Source: a virus
Strand: one strand, 5' to 3'
IMG/VR virus record: IMGVR_UViG_3300030329_004107
Coordinates: 1-64,000 of that record
DNA length: 64,000 nucleotides
The position numbers were made by a program, and so were the translations under genes. Of this stretch, positions 10,300 to 17,942 are shown piece after piece. The number at the start of each line of letters is the position of its first letter. Position 1 is the stretch's first letter. The notes under the pieces were generated by a model. It was given only the letters and a program-made list of their open reading frames with translations, was not told where the DNA came from and made no database searches.

Positions 10300-11427
10300 T
10301 TAGACAGCGATACCAACAACAGCACGGCTATCGATGCAGACGCGGCCTTCTTCGAGGAACCCGTAAAAACCGAGCTTCTCAGAGCGGACACTCCACTGAT
10401 CGTCAGCGAGAGCGGTAAAGCTACCATTGCTCTCATGCTGCTGTGCAACAGGACGGATGAACGCGCCCTTGCTGTTATCAACACCAACGAGGATTTCGTC
10501 AGAGGCTTCTACGAATGCGTGAGCACCACCAGAGCCATCAGGCGCGATGTTGCCGGAATCGAATTCGTCGAACAGCTTGTTGTACTTCTTGCCAGTGCCA
10601 AACTCGTTCATCTCAACGAGGTTGATACCGTACAACTCTTGCGTACCAGCAGCGCGGAAGATGCCATCACGTACATTGTCCGGAAGGGCAATGGAAGTAG
10701 ATGTATCAGAACCGCTACCTGTTGAACCGGCACGGGTGTTCATCGGCTGATAAGCGAAACCGCGAACTTGCTGCATCATCTCGGGAGAGAGGTACAGGTC
10801 AGTTACACCGTTGCTGTATGCGCTATCAGGCGAGCCGTTAGCGAAGGACTCATTGAGTCTACGCATGCGGGTCATCAAACGATTCAAGTCGTCAAGCTGG
10901 AATACACTCTCCGTGGTAGCAGCAATAACATGCTTATTACCACCGTGACTGCCTTCACCAAGAGCCTTAAGAACAACGGCCCAAGCATTACGCTCTTGCT
11001 TAACAAGAATCTCTTGCGCCATTCTTTCAGTAGCTTTGCTGACAACATCCAAGCGACCACGACGGGCATAACGTCTCAACAGGCTTACGGCGCTGTCAAG
11101 GCGATACGTCGAAATCTTCAGTTCCTTCATGCCTTCTACGTGGGAAGTCGGAAGACCACCGGCGATAGATTGCGAAACAACCGAGACCATATTATCGTAA
11201 TCATTATAATACAAATCCAACGGATAGCTGGGTGCATCATCTTCATCATACGGAGCATCAGTGTAAATTGCACTGGCTGTTCCGGCTTGAGAAAGAACTT
11301 GTTGGACTACCGGCCCGAGAAATGCAGCAAAAGCTTCTGCCGCTTCTCTCGCCACGGTGTAATCTTTCGATCCCATCGCTTTGATAAGCTCAACTTGCTC
11401 TGGAGTATTTTTTAAATTTAATCTCAT
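10300..11427 (-). CDS. Major capsid protein (HK97-fold, probable)
   Basis: A 375-aa protein in the expected slot: after protease/scaffold and a decoration-like gene, and before a strong terminator. The order of an N-terminal helical arm, a region QSIAGGLPTSHVEGMKELKI with an alpha-rich spine, and a C-terminal beta-rich segment fits HK97-type capsid proteins. Third-position GC and codon choice look more biased than in neighbours, as expected for the most highly expressed phage gene. The AGGAG ribosome-binding site lies 10 nt before ATG. The assignment rests mainly on synteny, size and expression signals. Confidence 0.75.
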   Translation of the reverse strand: MRLNLKNTPEQVELIKAMGSKDYTVAREAAEAFAAFLGPVVQQVLSQAGTASAIYTDAPYDEDDAPSYPLDLYYNDYDNMVSVVSQSIAGGLPTSHVEGMKELKISTYRLDSAVSLLRRYARRGRLDVVSKATERMAQEILVKQERNAWAVVLKALGEGSHGGNKHVIAATTESVFQLDDLNRLMTRMRRLNESFANGSPDSAYSNGVTDLYLSPEMMQQVRGFAYQPMNTRAGSTGSGSDTSTSIALPDNVRDGIFRAAGTQELYGINLVEMNEFGTGKKYNKLFDEFDSGNIAPDGSGGAHAFVEASDEILVGVDNSKGAFIRPVAQQHESNGSFTALADDQWSVRSEKLGFYGFLEEGRVCIDSRAVVGIAV

Positions 11428-11452
11428 CTTTATAATCTCCTATTTTAAATGT

Positions 11453-11998
11453 TTAGAGGTTGATCCTCACCAATACGTGGTTATTATCGTCCTCCGCACC
11501 CAAAGCGATGCCAACCGCCGAACCGCCACCATCGGTGGTCGTCAATTCGCCGTTGTTATCCGAGTACAGGGTAGCGCCTAACGTCGGATTATCCGCCGCT
11601 AACTGCGTACCGCTATAAAGAACAATACCTCTTGTCATAACGGGAACAGCTTGTCCGCTAAGAACGACATCGTTTTCAGCAGCCTTGCGAGGATTGAAGA
11701 TAAACTTCTCTCCGTTCTCGTCGGTTTCTTTTACGTCATAGAGCATCATTCCAAGAACTGAATCACCAGAACCCGCTACCGCTACCTTCGCCGCTACGCC
11801 ATATCTTTCAGATACGGTGTTGGCATAGGATGAACCCACCGCGCCAAGGCGATCAAGTTCGGCAGTATTGGACCAGCCAGCTTGGAGCTTAACCATATGA
11901 CCTTTAGTAACACCATTGGTTACGTCTCCGCTCAAGCTGAACAGATTAATAACATCGTGCTCGTCATAATCTCTAAATGGTCTTAATGTAGTTGCCAT
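11453..11998 (-). CDS. Putative capsid decoration/head-stabilising protein
   Basis: A 181-aa, Gly/Ala/Val-rich protein. The middle (residues about 25-60 and 120-180) has features of small beta-rich capsid decoration proteins encoded next to major capsid genes (for example VKLQAGWSNTAELDRLG and GATLYSDNNGELTT). It has a good AGGAG site before ATG and its own 25-nt spacer to the capsid gene. Assignment is from context and composition. Confidence 0.55.
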   Translation of the reverse strand: MATTLRPFRDYDEHDVINLFSLSGDVTNGVTKGHMVKLQAGWSNTAELDRLGAVGSSYANTVSERYGVAAKVAVAGSGDSVLGMMLYDVKETDENGEKFIFNPRKAAENDVVLSGQAVPVMTRGIVLYSGTQLAADNPTLGATLYSDNNGELTTTDGGGSAVGIALGAEDDNNHVLVRINL

Positions 11999-12026
11999 AA
12001 TTTATATTCTCCTAATTTGTTAATTT

Positions 12027-12869
12027 TTACAATTTAATTTCAAATCCTTCCATCGAGAAGGCATTTTTGTATTTTTCATAAACGGTGGGCTCAGAAGCCT
12101 CGGAGGTTACTGGAACGGATTCCGTAGTCTCTTCAGCAGCTTCAATAGCTTCGTCTACAACATCTTCTGCCGTGTCAACAGGCTCTTCAGCCTTGGTCTC
12201 TTCGGCTTGAGGCTTTTCAGTCTCGGTTTTTTCGGCGCTAGCTTCTTCGGTCTCTGTCTCTTTCGCCTCGTCGGATGCTTCCGCAGTCTCCTGCGTAGCA
12301 TTTGACGAACTCCAGAGCTTATTAACCAAAGCCTCGACGGCCTTTAGAGGTAATCCCATTTTCATGGCCTTGGACAGCATCTTTTCTAATTCCTTTTCAG
12401 GATTTAATGCTTGTCCTTCTTCTAAAGAAGCAACGACCTCTTCCTGTTTTTCTTTAGAACTGAGAAGTACGCCCATTTTGCTTTCCCAAGCAGAATAAGC
12501 CTCTTCATCAAGTTCCTTGATGTCGGAAGCAATAACTTCTCGATCTTCGTCAGTCAGAGCATACTTCTCATCAAGAGTAGCCATGCGTTGACTAAAAAGT
12601 TGTTGTTTTTCTCTCTCGATCTTCTCAGCCTTTAAAGAGTCTAACTCTTCCGATACGGAAGCAAGATCACTCTTAAGCTGTTCCTGATCCTTAACTAAAG
12701 CTTCGGACTTCTCCTCGGCGGCTTGAAGGGCTGTATCAACCTTGGCTTTTTCTTCCAAGTATTGTTCACTTGCCTTCTTTAGCTCATCCTCGATGAAGTC
12801 ACTAATTTGCGAAGCCTCAATTTCTTTGAGAGACTCATTAGTAATATCACTAAGTTTCTCGATCTTCAT
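12027..12869 (-). CDS. Internal in-frame scaffold protein (alternative start)
   Basis: Codon 303 of the protease gene is an ATG (MKIEKLSDITNES) preceded by AAGGA with 10-nt spacing. Starting there gives a 280-aa coiled-coil, acidic protein with no protease domain. Lambda C/Nu3 and related phages make their scaffold this way. This is inferred from the ribosome-binding site and from the domain boundary falling exactly at this point. Confidence 0.5.
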   Translation of the reverse strand: MKIEKLSDITNESLKEIEASQISDFIEDELKKASEQYLEEKAKVDTALQAAEEKSEALVKDQEQLKSDLASVSEELDSLKAEKIEREKQQLFSQRMATLDEKYALTDEDREVIASDIKELDEEAYSAWESKMGVLLSSKEKQEEVVASLEEGQALNPEKELEKMLSKAMKMGLPLKAVEALVNKLWSSSNATQETAEASDEAKETETEEASAEKTETEKPQAEETKAEEPVDTAEDVVDEAIEAAEETTESVPVTSEASEPTVYEKYKNAFSMEGFEIKL

Positions 12870-13775
12870 AATACTAGTATCCTTGTTTTCTTTTACATTA
12901 TTTTCTTTAGAATGTGAAATATTATTTTGTTTGTTTAGGTTGGTTTTTAACTCGTTTTGAGTTTTTTCGGAAATTTCTTTTGCGTCTTTATCATCGGCGC
13001 TTTTAACGTTTTTTACTAATTTAATTTCTTCTGTGTCAGATTTTACCAATACGCCGATTACATCTGCGGCTGGCGTCTCTGTTAAACCTATTCCGAGGGG
13101 AACTACATTACCGATGACTTTTCTATAAACATTGTGTCCATCGTCGGTAACTCCTTCGCCTCCTAATGATCGTAAATTAGACTTTAATTCGTCGATTTGA
13201 TCATCATCGTCAATAATTTCAGCATTTTCTAAATTTTTTTCATCTCCGACAGTTAAAGCTAAGTCATAGTCACTAAAGCCTAATTCCCAGCTAGCGGAAA
13301 TGCCTAAATAGTTATCGCTAGTCGGGTCGCTAGAATCCTCTAGCCTGTCAGCGACATCAGAATTTACCACCTTCCAAACAACGCCGCCTAAAGTGACGTT
13401 AAAAGGAGTGTCTGTATTTATAATATCCTCTTCTGAAAGCGGCTTGTCTGTGCCGAATTCACTATAACCAGCAGTTAAGACAACTCCTATCACGCGGGTT
13501 CTATTGTGCTCAATATTAATCGGTTTGTTCGCAAAAGATTTAGCTATTTCAATGGCTGTTTGGGTGTCTACTACATCGCCATTTTTATTGACTCTATTAG
13601 CTACAAAGGCGTTGAAAGCCACGGGAAGAAGGTCGATATTTTTATCCGCATCAACATCAGGAATATAAGCTCCAATGTCAGCAAGGCTCGCAATAGCGAG
13701 ATATTTATCTTTCTCTTCAGGAATTACCGATTTGATTATCGAACTGAAAGTGGTTGTAAACTTAAAATTTTTCAT
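12027..13775 (-). CDS. Prohead protease with C-terminal scaffold region
   Basis: A 582-aa protein. The N-terminal about 265 residues look like a prohead serine protease: INIEHNRTRVIGVV carries the candidate catalytic His and YLGISASWELGF the candidate Ser. Residues about 300-450 are a charged coiled coil, and the last 100 residues are very acidic (Glu/Thr/Ala). This matches a scaffolding core fused to its protease. It starts two nt after the stop codon of the gene at 13777. An internal in-frame start probably makes the scaffold alone (see the next entry). Confidence 0.7.
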   Translation of the reverse strand: MKNFKFTTTFSSIIKSVIPEEKDKYLAIASLADIGAYIPDVDADKNIDLLPVAFNAFVANRVNKNGDVVDTQTAIEIAKSFANKPINIEHNRTRVIGVVLTAGYSEFGTDKPLSEEDIINTDTPFNVTLGGVVWKVVNSDVADRLEDSSDPTSDNYLGISASWELGFSDYDLALTVGDEKNLENAEIIDDDDQIDELKSNLRSLGGEGVTDDGHNVYRKVIGNVVPLGIGLTETPAADVIGVLVKSDTEEIKLVKNVKSADDKDAKEISEKTQNELKTNLNKQNNISHSKENNVKENKDTSIMKIEKLSDITNESLKEIEASQISDFIEDELKKASEQYLEEKAKVDTALQAAEEKSEALVKDQEQLKSDLASVSEELDSLKAEKIEREKQQLFSQRMATLDEKYALTDEDREVIASDIKELDEEAYSAWESKMGVLLSSKEKQEEVVASLEEGQALNPEKELEKMLSKAMKMGLPLKAVEALVNKLWSSSNATQETAEASDEAKETETEEASAEKTETEKPQAEETKAEEPVDTAEDVVDEAIEAAEETTESVPVTSEASEPTVYEKYKNAFSMEGFEIKL

Positions 13776-13776
13776 C

Positions 13777-14061
13777 TTATACTGCTGATAAATCTTCTAC
13801 GTAATAAGTAACTGTTACGTCTCCTGCCGTGCTATGCAGGGCTACATTTACACCGATAGGAATGCCCGATCTCATATTAGAGCTTCCAGCCGGAATGTAA
13901 GCTACTACATCTCCACTTCCGTTTGTTTGCTTAAATGTGGTTGCCGCACTCGCCAAAATATCGACAATGACAATTTGCTTACTCGCACCCGGCGCAGCAA
14001 TTACTGCACCAGCGCCACTTCGCGCTGCAACATTTAATCTTAAATCTCTTAAATTTGCCAT
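13777..14061 (-). CDS. Small structural protein (putative)
   Basis: A 94-aa protein, rich in Ala, Gly, Val and Ser, predicted all-beta (QIVIVDILASAATT, DVTVTYYVEDLSAV). A GGAAAAATT leader precedes the ATG. It lies between a gene of unknown function and the protease in the capsid operon. Could be a head fibre, neck or minor capsid subunit; no family is recognised. Confidence 0.5.
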   Translation of the reverse strand: MANLRDLRLNVAARSGAGAVIAAPGASKQIVIVDILASAATTFKQTNGSGDVVAYIPAGSSNMRSGIPIGVNVALHSTAGDVTVTYYVEDLSAV

Positions 14062-14076
14062 AATTTTTCCTTTTCG

Positions 14077-14595
14077 TTAATCCCAATGAAACTGTAATGG
14101 TTCTGGTTCTTTAATATTATATAACTCGTCTATACAATTAAAGTTATAATCTACATTAAACTTTTGGATGTCTTCTTTTGCAGTGTTCCAACACTCAAGA
14201 TCGGGTACTGCGCCATGAATAATGTCAATGTTAGATAATGATAAATAATTTCCTGATTCGATGTCTAAGTGAGGTATTTTGCCGATTGTGATATTTAAAA
14301 ACATATTAATTCTGGCAAAACCTAAATGATTTTTATTTTCTGGATGCTTTGTTGGATCGAAGGAGTTTACCGCACTGCAATAAACTTGCTTTAATTGAGC
14401 TAGGCTGACTTTGGAATTTTTATTGGCAGCATTATGCTCTCTCATTTTGGTGTCAAAAGCCTTAATTAGCTTTGAAGAGAATTCTACCGCTTGATCCTGA
14501 GACTCAATTAGCGAAGATTTTTGTTCTCCCATATCATCATCAGCATCAATATTCTCTGTGTTCACAAAGCTATCAGAATCATTATGTGTAGACAT
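14077..14595 (-). CDS. Hypothetical protein of the capsid operon
   Basis: A 172-aa protein with an acidic, Asn/Asp-rich N-terminus and a helical centre. No family recognised. It is the first gene after the 14.65-kb terminator, so it probably heads the capsid transcription unit. The upstream minus-strand sequence GTGTATATAATAATGG contains a possible -10 element close to the ATG. Confidence 0.5.
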   Translation of the reverse strand: MSTHNDSDSFVNTENIDADDDMGEQKSSLIESQDQAVEFSSKLIKAFDTKMREHNAANKNSKVSLAQLKQVYCSAVNSFDPTKHPENKNHLGFARINMFLNITIGKIPHLDIESGNYLSLSNIDIIHGAVPDLECWNTAKEDIQKFNVDYNFNCIDELYNIKEPEPLQFHWD

Positions 14596-14639
14596 CCATT
14601 ATTATATACACTTCCACAAGAGAAATATATAAAAAATAA

Positions 14640-14671
14640 TAAAAAAAGCCCGCGCCGAAATCGACGCGGGT
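14640..14671 (-). terminator. Rho-independent terminator
   Basis: On the minus strand the stem CCCGCGUCG / CGGCGCGGG (with one G-U pair) and a four-base loop are followed by C and seven T residues. It lies just after the small lipoprotein gene ending at 14694 and separates the lysis/envelope cassette from the capsid operon. Confidence 0.9.
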
Positions 14672-14693
14672 TGCGTGTGTTAGAACTATTTGA

Positions 14694-14885
14694 CTAGTCT
14701 TCCTTAACCGGGGCAACGCCAGCCTTCACAAAGGGCAGGGTAACATTTACCCCGTCCTTGTTTACGGATGCGTCAACCCACGGTGGATTAGCCGAAGGTC
14801 CAACTGTAGTGGTAGCGGAACATCCCGTACCGAGGACGACAGCGACAGCCGCTGCCATTGTTACTAGTTTTGCTTTATTACTCAT
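14694..14885 (-). CDS. Small lipoprotein
   Basis: A 63-aa protein: Lys-containing N-terminus, hydrophobic stretch (TMAAAVAVVLGTGC) and a Cys at about residue 22, which reads as a signal-peptidase-II-type signal with an imperfect lipobox (G-T-G-C). The mature part is about 40 residues. A possible -10 TATAAT lies upstream (minus strand GGTATAATGC). It follows other membrane and lipoprotein genes, so it may act in lysis or superinfection exclusion. Confidence 0.65.
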   Translation of the reverse strand: MSNKAKLVTMAAAVAVVLGTGCSATTTVGPSANPPWVDASVNKDGVNVTLPFVKAGVAPVKED

Positions 14886-14920
14886 AGTACAAAAGCATTA
14901 TACCATGAACTTTAGGAATG

Positions 14921-15442
14921 TCAAAAGGTTTTTTGTATTTTTTTTAGGAGATAAACCTGAATAATCTCAGTTTTTTCGCCAAAGTGAGTTTTAATATTCT
15001 TGTCGTTAGGATAGCACATCCAGTGCCAATCTTGGCTTAATGAGGCTCCTTTGACTAAAACTATGGCTACATCGCCCTTTTTTAAGGAATTAAAATCGTC
15101 TATTTTTTCTATTGTATATCCGTGGTTATTTAAATATTTTTTTATTTCGCAAGGCCAAGTAATCATGAAAGAATCGTGATGGAATAAAGAAAGTAATGAT
15201 CTGGAAATATTACCGGACTTTTGAATTTCTTGGCTTATATTTTTATAAGTAGCTCTTTCCCCGAAGTTAGATTTTGCGTCACGGATGGCGTCTACCCCAC
15301 AAGACCTATAATGCTTTCTATAAAAGCCTAGATCGTCTTTGGCTGCCGATTCTGGGTGAAACGCTATACATCCAGAGTTAAGCAAGCTTATCGCTGTCAA
15401 CCAAATAAGAGCCTTTGATATGTGTTTTTTGGAAAATAACAT
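14921..15442 (-). CDS. Lipoprotein with papain/C39-like cysteine peptidase motifs
   Basis: A 173-aa protein. The N-terminus is a lipoprotein signal (ISLLNSGC). The mature region has SCGVDAIRDA, like the catalytic Cys segment of C39/papain-fold peptidases, and DWHWMCYPNDKN, which supplies a His followed by Asn/Asp in the usual order. It could cleave peptides in the periplasm or the cell wall, or be an inactive relative. The gene starts inside the previous gene, overlapping it by 65 nt in another frame, an arrangement that recalls Rz/Rz1. No clear ribosome-binding site is seen. Confidence 0.55.
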   Translation of the reverse strand: MLFSKKHISKALIWLTAISLLNSGCIAFHPESAAKDDLGFYRKHYRSCGVDAIRDAKSNFGERATYKNISQEIQKSGNISRSLLSLFHHDSFMITWPCEIKKYLNNHGYTIEKIDDFNSLKKGDVAIVLVKGASLSQDWHWMCYPNDKNIKTHFGEKTEIIQVYLLKKIQKTF

Positions 15443-15704
15443 TTTCTAAACTTTTAACTTTCAAGTATTGTACAATATTTAAACCTAAGCTCATTCCCAG
15501 CAACATAGCGACAGTCACAGAAATCAAGAGTTTTTTAACCCCTTCTCCCATAGCTAAAATATTTTTCGCCGGTAAATTGCTCATTTTATTTTCCCTTTTT
15601 TCCTTTTTATTCTTAAATAACCACCATTCTCCGTTTTTATCTTGACAAGCCCATTCGTCTTCTAAACCTGTCCACCACTTTGAATTCTTGTCCAATTTTC
15701 TCAT
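15378..15704 (-). CDS. Small membrane protein
   Basis: A 108-aa protein with a charged, Trp-containing N-terminus and one transmembrane segment at about residues 58-80 (KKLLISVTVAMLLGMSLGLNI). Its 3' end overlaps the start of the lipoprotein peptidase-like gene. The pair of one membrane protein with one embedded lipoprotein gene is typical of two-component spanins, although topology and size do not match the standard form. Confidence 0.55.
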   Translation of the reverse strand: MRKLDKNSKWWTGLEDEWACQDKNGEWWLFKNKKEKRENKMSNLPAKNILAMGEGVKKLLISVTVAMLLGMSLGLNIVQYLKVKSLENVIFQKTHIKGSYLVDSDKLA

Positions 15705-15705
15705 T

Positions 15706-16050
15706 TCATGCCTCGGATCGAGAAGGAGAGCCTTCTGGCTGCGCCGGTATTGGCATTCCTCTTAGTTTTCTAAGTTCTAATATCAATTGGTTAATTATCT
15801 GGTTTTGCCTATTAATGTGCTCTCTTTGAGATTCGATTTCGTTTTCGTGGAAAGTAATTGTCCTTTGCACCTCTCCTAAGATGTCGATCTGCTCCCTCAT
15901 TGAATCGACTTCTTGACCCTGCATTTGGAGGTCTTTTACGACATACAGGGGGAAGAATATAACAACGGCAACCATAAACGCTACAAAGGCTTGCTTGTAC
16001 TTAATTAATGAATCAGCTAGAAAGTCCGCAAACCGCTTGAATGCATTCAT
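15706..16050 (-). CDS. Membrane-anchored coiled-coil protein (spanin-like)
   Basis: A 114-aa protein: one N-terminal transmembrane helix (FVAFMVAVVIFFPLYVV), then a helical region (residues about 45-100) with heptad-like spacing, then a Pro-rich tail. This matches the inner-membrane spanin plan (Rz-like). I chose the ATG at 16050; a TTG six codons upstream is also possible. It ends 1 nt before the next gene, in a cassette with a holin and several lipoproteins. Confidence 0.55.
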   Translation of the reverse strand: MNAFKRFADFLADSLIKYKQAFVAFMVAVVIFFPLYVVKDLQMQGQEVDSMREQIDILGEVQRTITFHENEIESQREHINRQNQIINQLILELRKLRGMPIPAQPEGSPSRSEA

Positions 16051-16071
16051 ATATATAATTACACCCAAAAC

Positions 16072-16098
16072 GAAAAAAAGAGGGGTCTTTCGACCCCC
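16072..16098 (-). terminator. Rho-independent terminator
   Basis: The minus-strand stem GGGGTC / GACCCC with a GAAA loop is followed by TC and seven T residues. It follows the lipoprotein gene ending at 16134. Confidence 0.85.
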
Positions 16099-16133
16099 CT
16101 TTCCACTTTGCCGAGACTTACACTACCACACGC

Positions 16134-16349
16134 TCAGTCTCTTGGAATACCCCCAGCGTACCAACCTTCTGGAAGTTTAACTTTTTTCTTGCTCAATACC
16201 CATTCTCCATTTTTCAGTACATATACGCGCCCTGAAACATCAGGCCCTATCCGGACCAAGTCTGCTTGAGTATCTACAAACACTACCCGAGTGGAACCGC
16301 AGCCAGATAAGAGTAACAAACTACTCAGAAGTATTAGAGTCATTTTCAT
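16134..16349 (-). CDS. Small lysis-type lipoprotein
   Basis: A 71-aa protein with a textbook lipobox (LLLLSGC). The mature 54 residues are beta-rich with GEWVLSKKKVKLPEGWYAG. It overlaps the upstream 59-aa gene by 29 nt in another frame. In other phages similar small lipoproteins next to holins act as outer-membrane spanins or as host-envelope modifiers. Start ATG at 16349; a second ATG two codons later is also possible. Confidence 0.65.
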   Translation of the reverse strand: MKMTLILLSSLLLLSGCGSTRVVFVDTQADLVRIGPDVSGRVYVLKNGEWVLSKKKVKLPEGWYAGGIPRD

Positions 16350-16500
16350 TTTTCTTAACCTTCTTTTCCTGTTCTTCTATACGTTTGCGCCACTTGTCTT
16401 TTAGACTTTTGGGTGTTGCATCAGCATCGCCAGCCTTAACATCTTGTTTTACAAGGTCTGTCAGCCAATCTAAAATAGCTTTAACTAAAGCTATCCACAT
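16321..16500 (-). CDS. Small amphipathic protein of the lysis cassette
   Basis: A 59-aa protein beginning MWIALVKAILDWLTDLVKQD, an amphipathic or weakly hydrophobic helix, followed by a highly charged Lys/Glu tail. A perfect AAGGAGG lies about 7 nt before the ATG, inside the end of the holin gene, so the two are co-translated. Could be a pinholin-like, antiholin-like or membrane-associated factor. Not matched to a known family. Confidence 0.7.
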   Translation of the reverse strand: MWIALVKAILDWLTDLVKQDVKAGDADATPKSLKDKWRKRIEEQEKKVKKNENDSNTSE

Positions 16501-16506
16501 TTAGCA

Positions 16507-16719
16507 TCAACCTCCTTTCTTGGCGAGGCCTCTAGATACGGTATAACCCAAAGCTGCGGCTGCACTGCAAACAAATCCAAAGATTTTGTCCGCAGCCGAA
16601 GCGCCCTCTGGATCGACTACCCCGGCCCCCCAAGCTAGAGAAGCCAAAGTGACGCAAAGCGTAATCCAAAATTCCGTAGTTTTCCAACCGGGTTTGATAT
16701 TATTATTTTTAGTAGCCAT
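16507..16719 (-). CDS. Holin
   Basis: A 70-aa protein with IKPGWKTTEFWITLCVTL and two hydrophobic segments (residues about 17-35 and 46-62) and a basic end (SRGLAKKGG). The K-P-G-x-K-T-x-E-F-W opening is typical of a widespread class of phage holins. It should form lethal membrane lesions that release or activate the endolysin. An AGGAG site precedes the ATG. No endolysin is recognisable next to it. Confidence 0.8.
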   Translation of the reverse strand: MATKNNNIKPGWKTTEFWITLCVTLASLAWGAGVVDPEGASAADKIFGFVCSAAAALGYTVSRGLAKKGG

Positions 16720-16784
16720 AATTTATTAACTCCTATTTAAGTATAACGGATAAATAAAAAATTTCAAAACTTTTTATTACTTAA

Positions 16785-17939
16785 TTAATTAATGTCTCCA
16801 TTGCGTTTCAATTCCTGTAATTTGTCGTGAGGAATTCCTAATCCACCAATGGCAGTATATACAATTAAATTGTCTTTATTACCACTGTAGATTCCGCGAT
16901 GTACAGTATTTCCCGGTTTTAAGATTCTTGAGAATTGCTCAAAAGCTTTGTCAAGATTTTCTTGAGGGACTTGATTAAGAACGTTGACTCCGCCTACGAC
17001 GACTACGCCAGCGCAGCTACCAGACTCAAGATCAAAGCCTCCGCATAGAAGATTTTGTTTTAAATTATCTCTAACTGTTTTAGAAATACTTGTAGGCTTT
17101 GTCCAATCCGATACAGGAGACGCGCCATATAAGATGCAGCCTGAATTTAGAATTTGCCTATAGTCATTTGGATCAAAAGAAGAATAACTGCTGTCTTTTG
17201 CCGCAGTTATGTTAAACAGGTGAAATAAGCCAACGATACTTTTGTTGGCAGTTTCCCAAAATGGCCCCACTGGCAACTTTGGATAGAGCTTGCTAATTTT
17301 TTCATTGTCAATCAAAATTAAAGGAGATACCTTTCCTTCTTGCACCATACCTAAAACACGATGCAAAAGCTGAAAAGCATTAGCGTTTACTTTTTTGCCT
17401 TCTGAGACTTTGGGCAAAGCGAGAACGACGCCAACCTTTTTGGGTCCGTCGATTTGAGCGATGTCTTGATATTGAAGAGCGCTGTCAATTAACGAGCAAG
17501 TTGTTCCTGCGCCTGATCCACCACCCGCACCAGCGCAAACGAAAATTCTATCGATTTCGTCTCCGAAGGCTTCGCGCATCAAATCAAACGCATCTTCTTT
17601 CTTCTCGGAAAAAAGTTTAGCAGCCAAGTCCATATCTTTTCCCGCTCCTCCACTGCCGATACAAAGCTTATGCTCAATATCTACAGTATTAAGGTCTTGC
17701 TGTGCCGTGTTTATGGCGCATACTCTTGCGTATCCGAATTTATGAAAAGTTTCCGCGATTCTAGAGCCGCCTTGACCAGCGCCCACGAAAGCAAATTTAA
17801 AAGCTCCATCGAACTTATCTTCAATTACTTTTTCAGGTGGTGCTGCTTCAGGTACGGGAATTTCTGGGAGAGACAGGTCAAAATCGTCTGCGCCCATGTT
17901 GTTGTAGGAAGCTAAATCATCTATTTTATCATCACTCAT
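16785..17939 (-). CDS. Tubulin/FtsZ-like GTPase
   Basis: A 384-aa protein. It carries the FtsZ-type nucleotide elements in order: FVGAGQGGSR (about 51-60), AINTAQQDL (75-83), GSGGAGKD (95-102), the tubulin signature AGAGGGSGAGTT (136-147) and GVVLALP (170-176). SFDPNDYRQIL (254-264) aligns with the T7 loop of FtsZ and keeps both catalytic Asp residues (D256, D259), while the preceding Asn is Ser. A Pro/Glu-rich N-terminal tail (1-45) precedes the GTPase domain. It is closer to FtsZ than to the divergent PhuZ type by eye. It sits directly after the portal gene, unlike known phage tubulins in replication regions. Confidence 0.85.
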   Translation of the reverse strand: MSDDKIDDLASYNNMGADDFDLSLPEIPVPEAAPPEKVIEDKFDGAFKFAFVGAGQGGSRIAETFHKFGYARVCAINTAQQDLNTVDIEHKLCIGSGGAGKDMDLAAKLFSEKKEDAFDLMREAFGDEIDRIFVCAGAGGGSGAGTTCSLIDSALQYQDIAQIDGPKKVGVVLALPKVSEGKKVNANAFQLLHRVLGMVQEGKVSPLILIDNEKISKLYPKLPVGPFWETANKSIVGLFHLFNITAAKDSSYSSFDPNDYRQILNSGCILYGASPVSDWTKPTSISKTVRDNLKQNLLCGGFDLESGSCAGVVVVGGVNVLNQVPQENLDKAFEQFSRILKPGNTVHRGIYSGNKDNLIVYTAIGGLGIPHDKLQELKRNGDIN

Positions 17940-17942
17940 AAA

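Noticed and set aside
10768-11415. Plus-strand open frames opposite the major capsid gene
   Set aside because: Antisense shadow of a codon-biased gene; no ribosome-binding site or family match.
16785-17939. PhuZ-type nucleus-forming phage
   Set aside because: The GTPase is closer to FtsZ by eye and no nuclear-shell gene is seen in this window.
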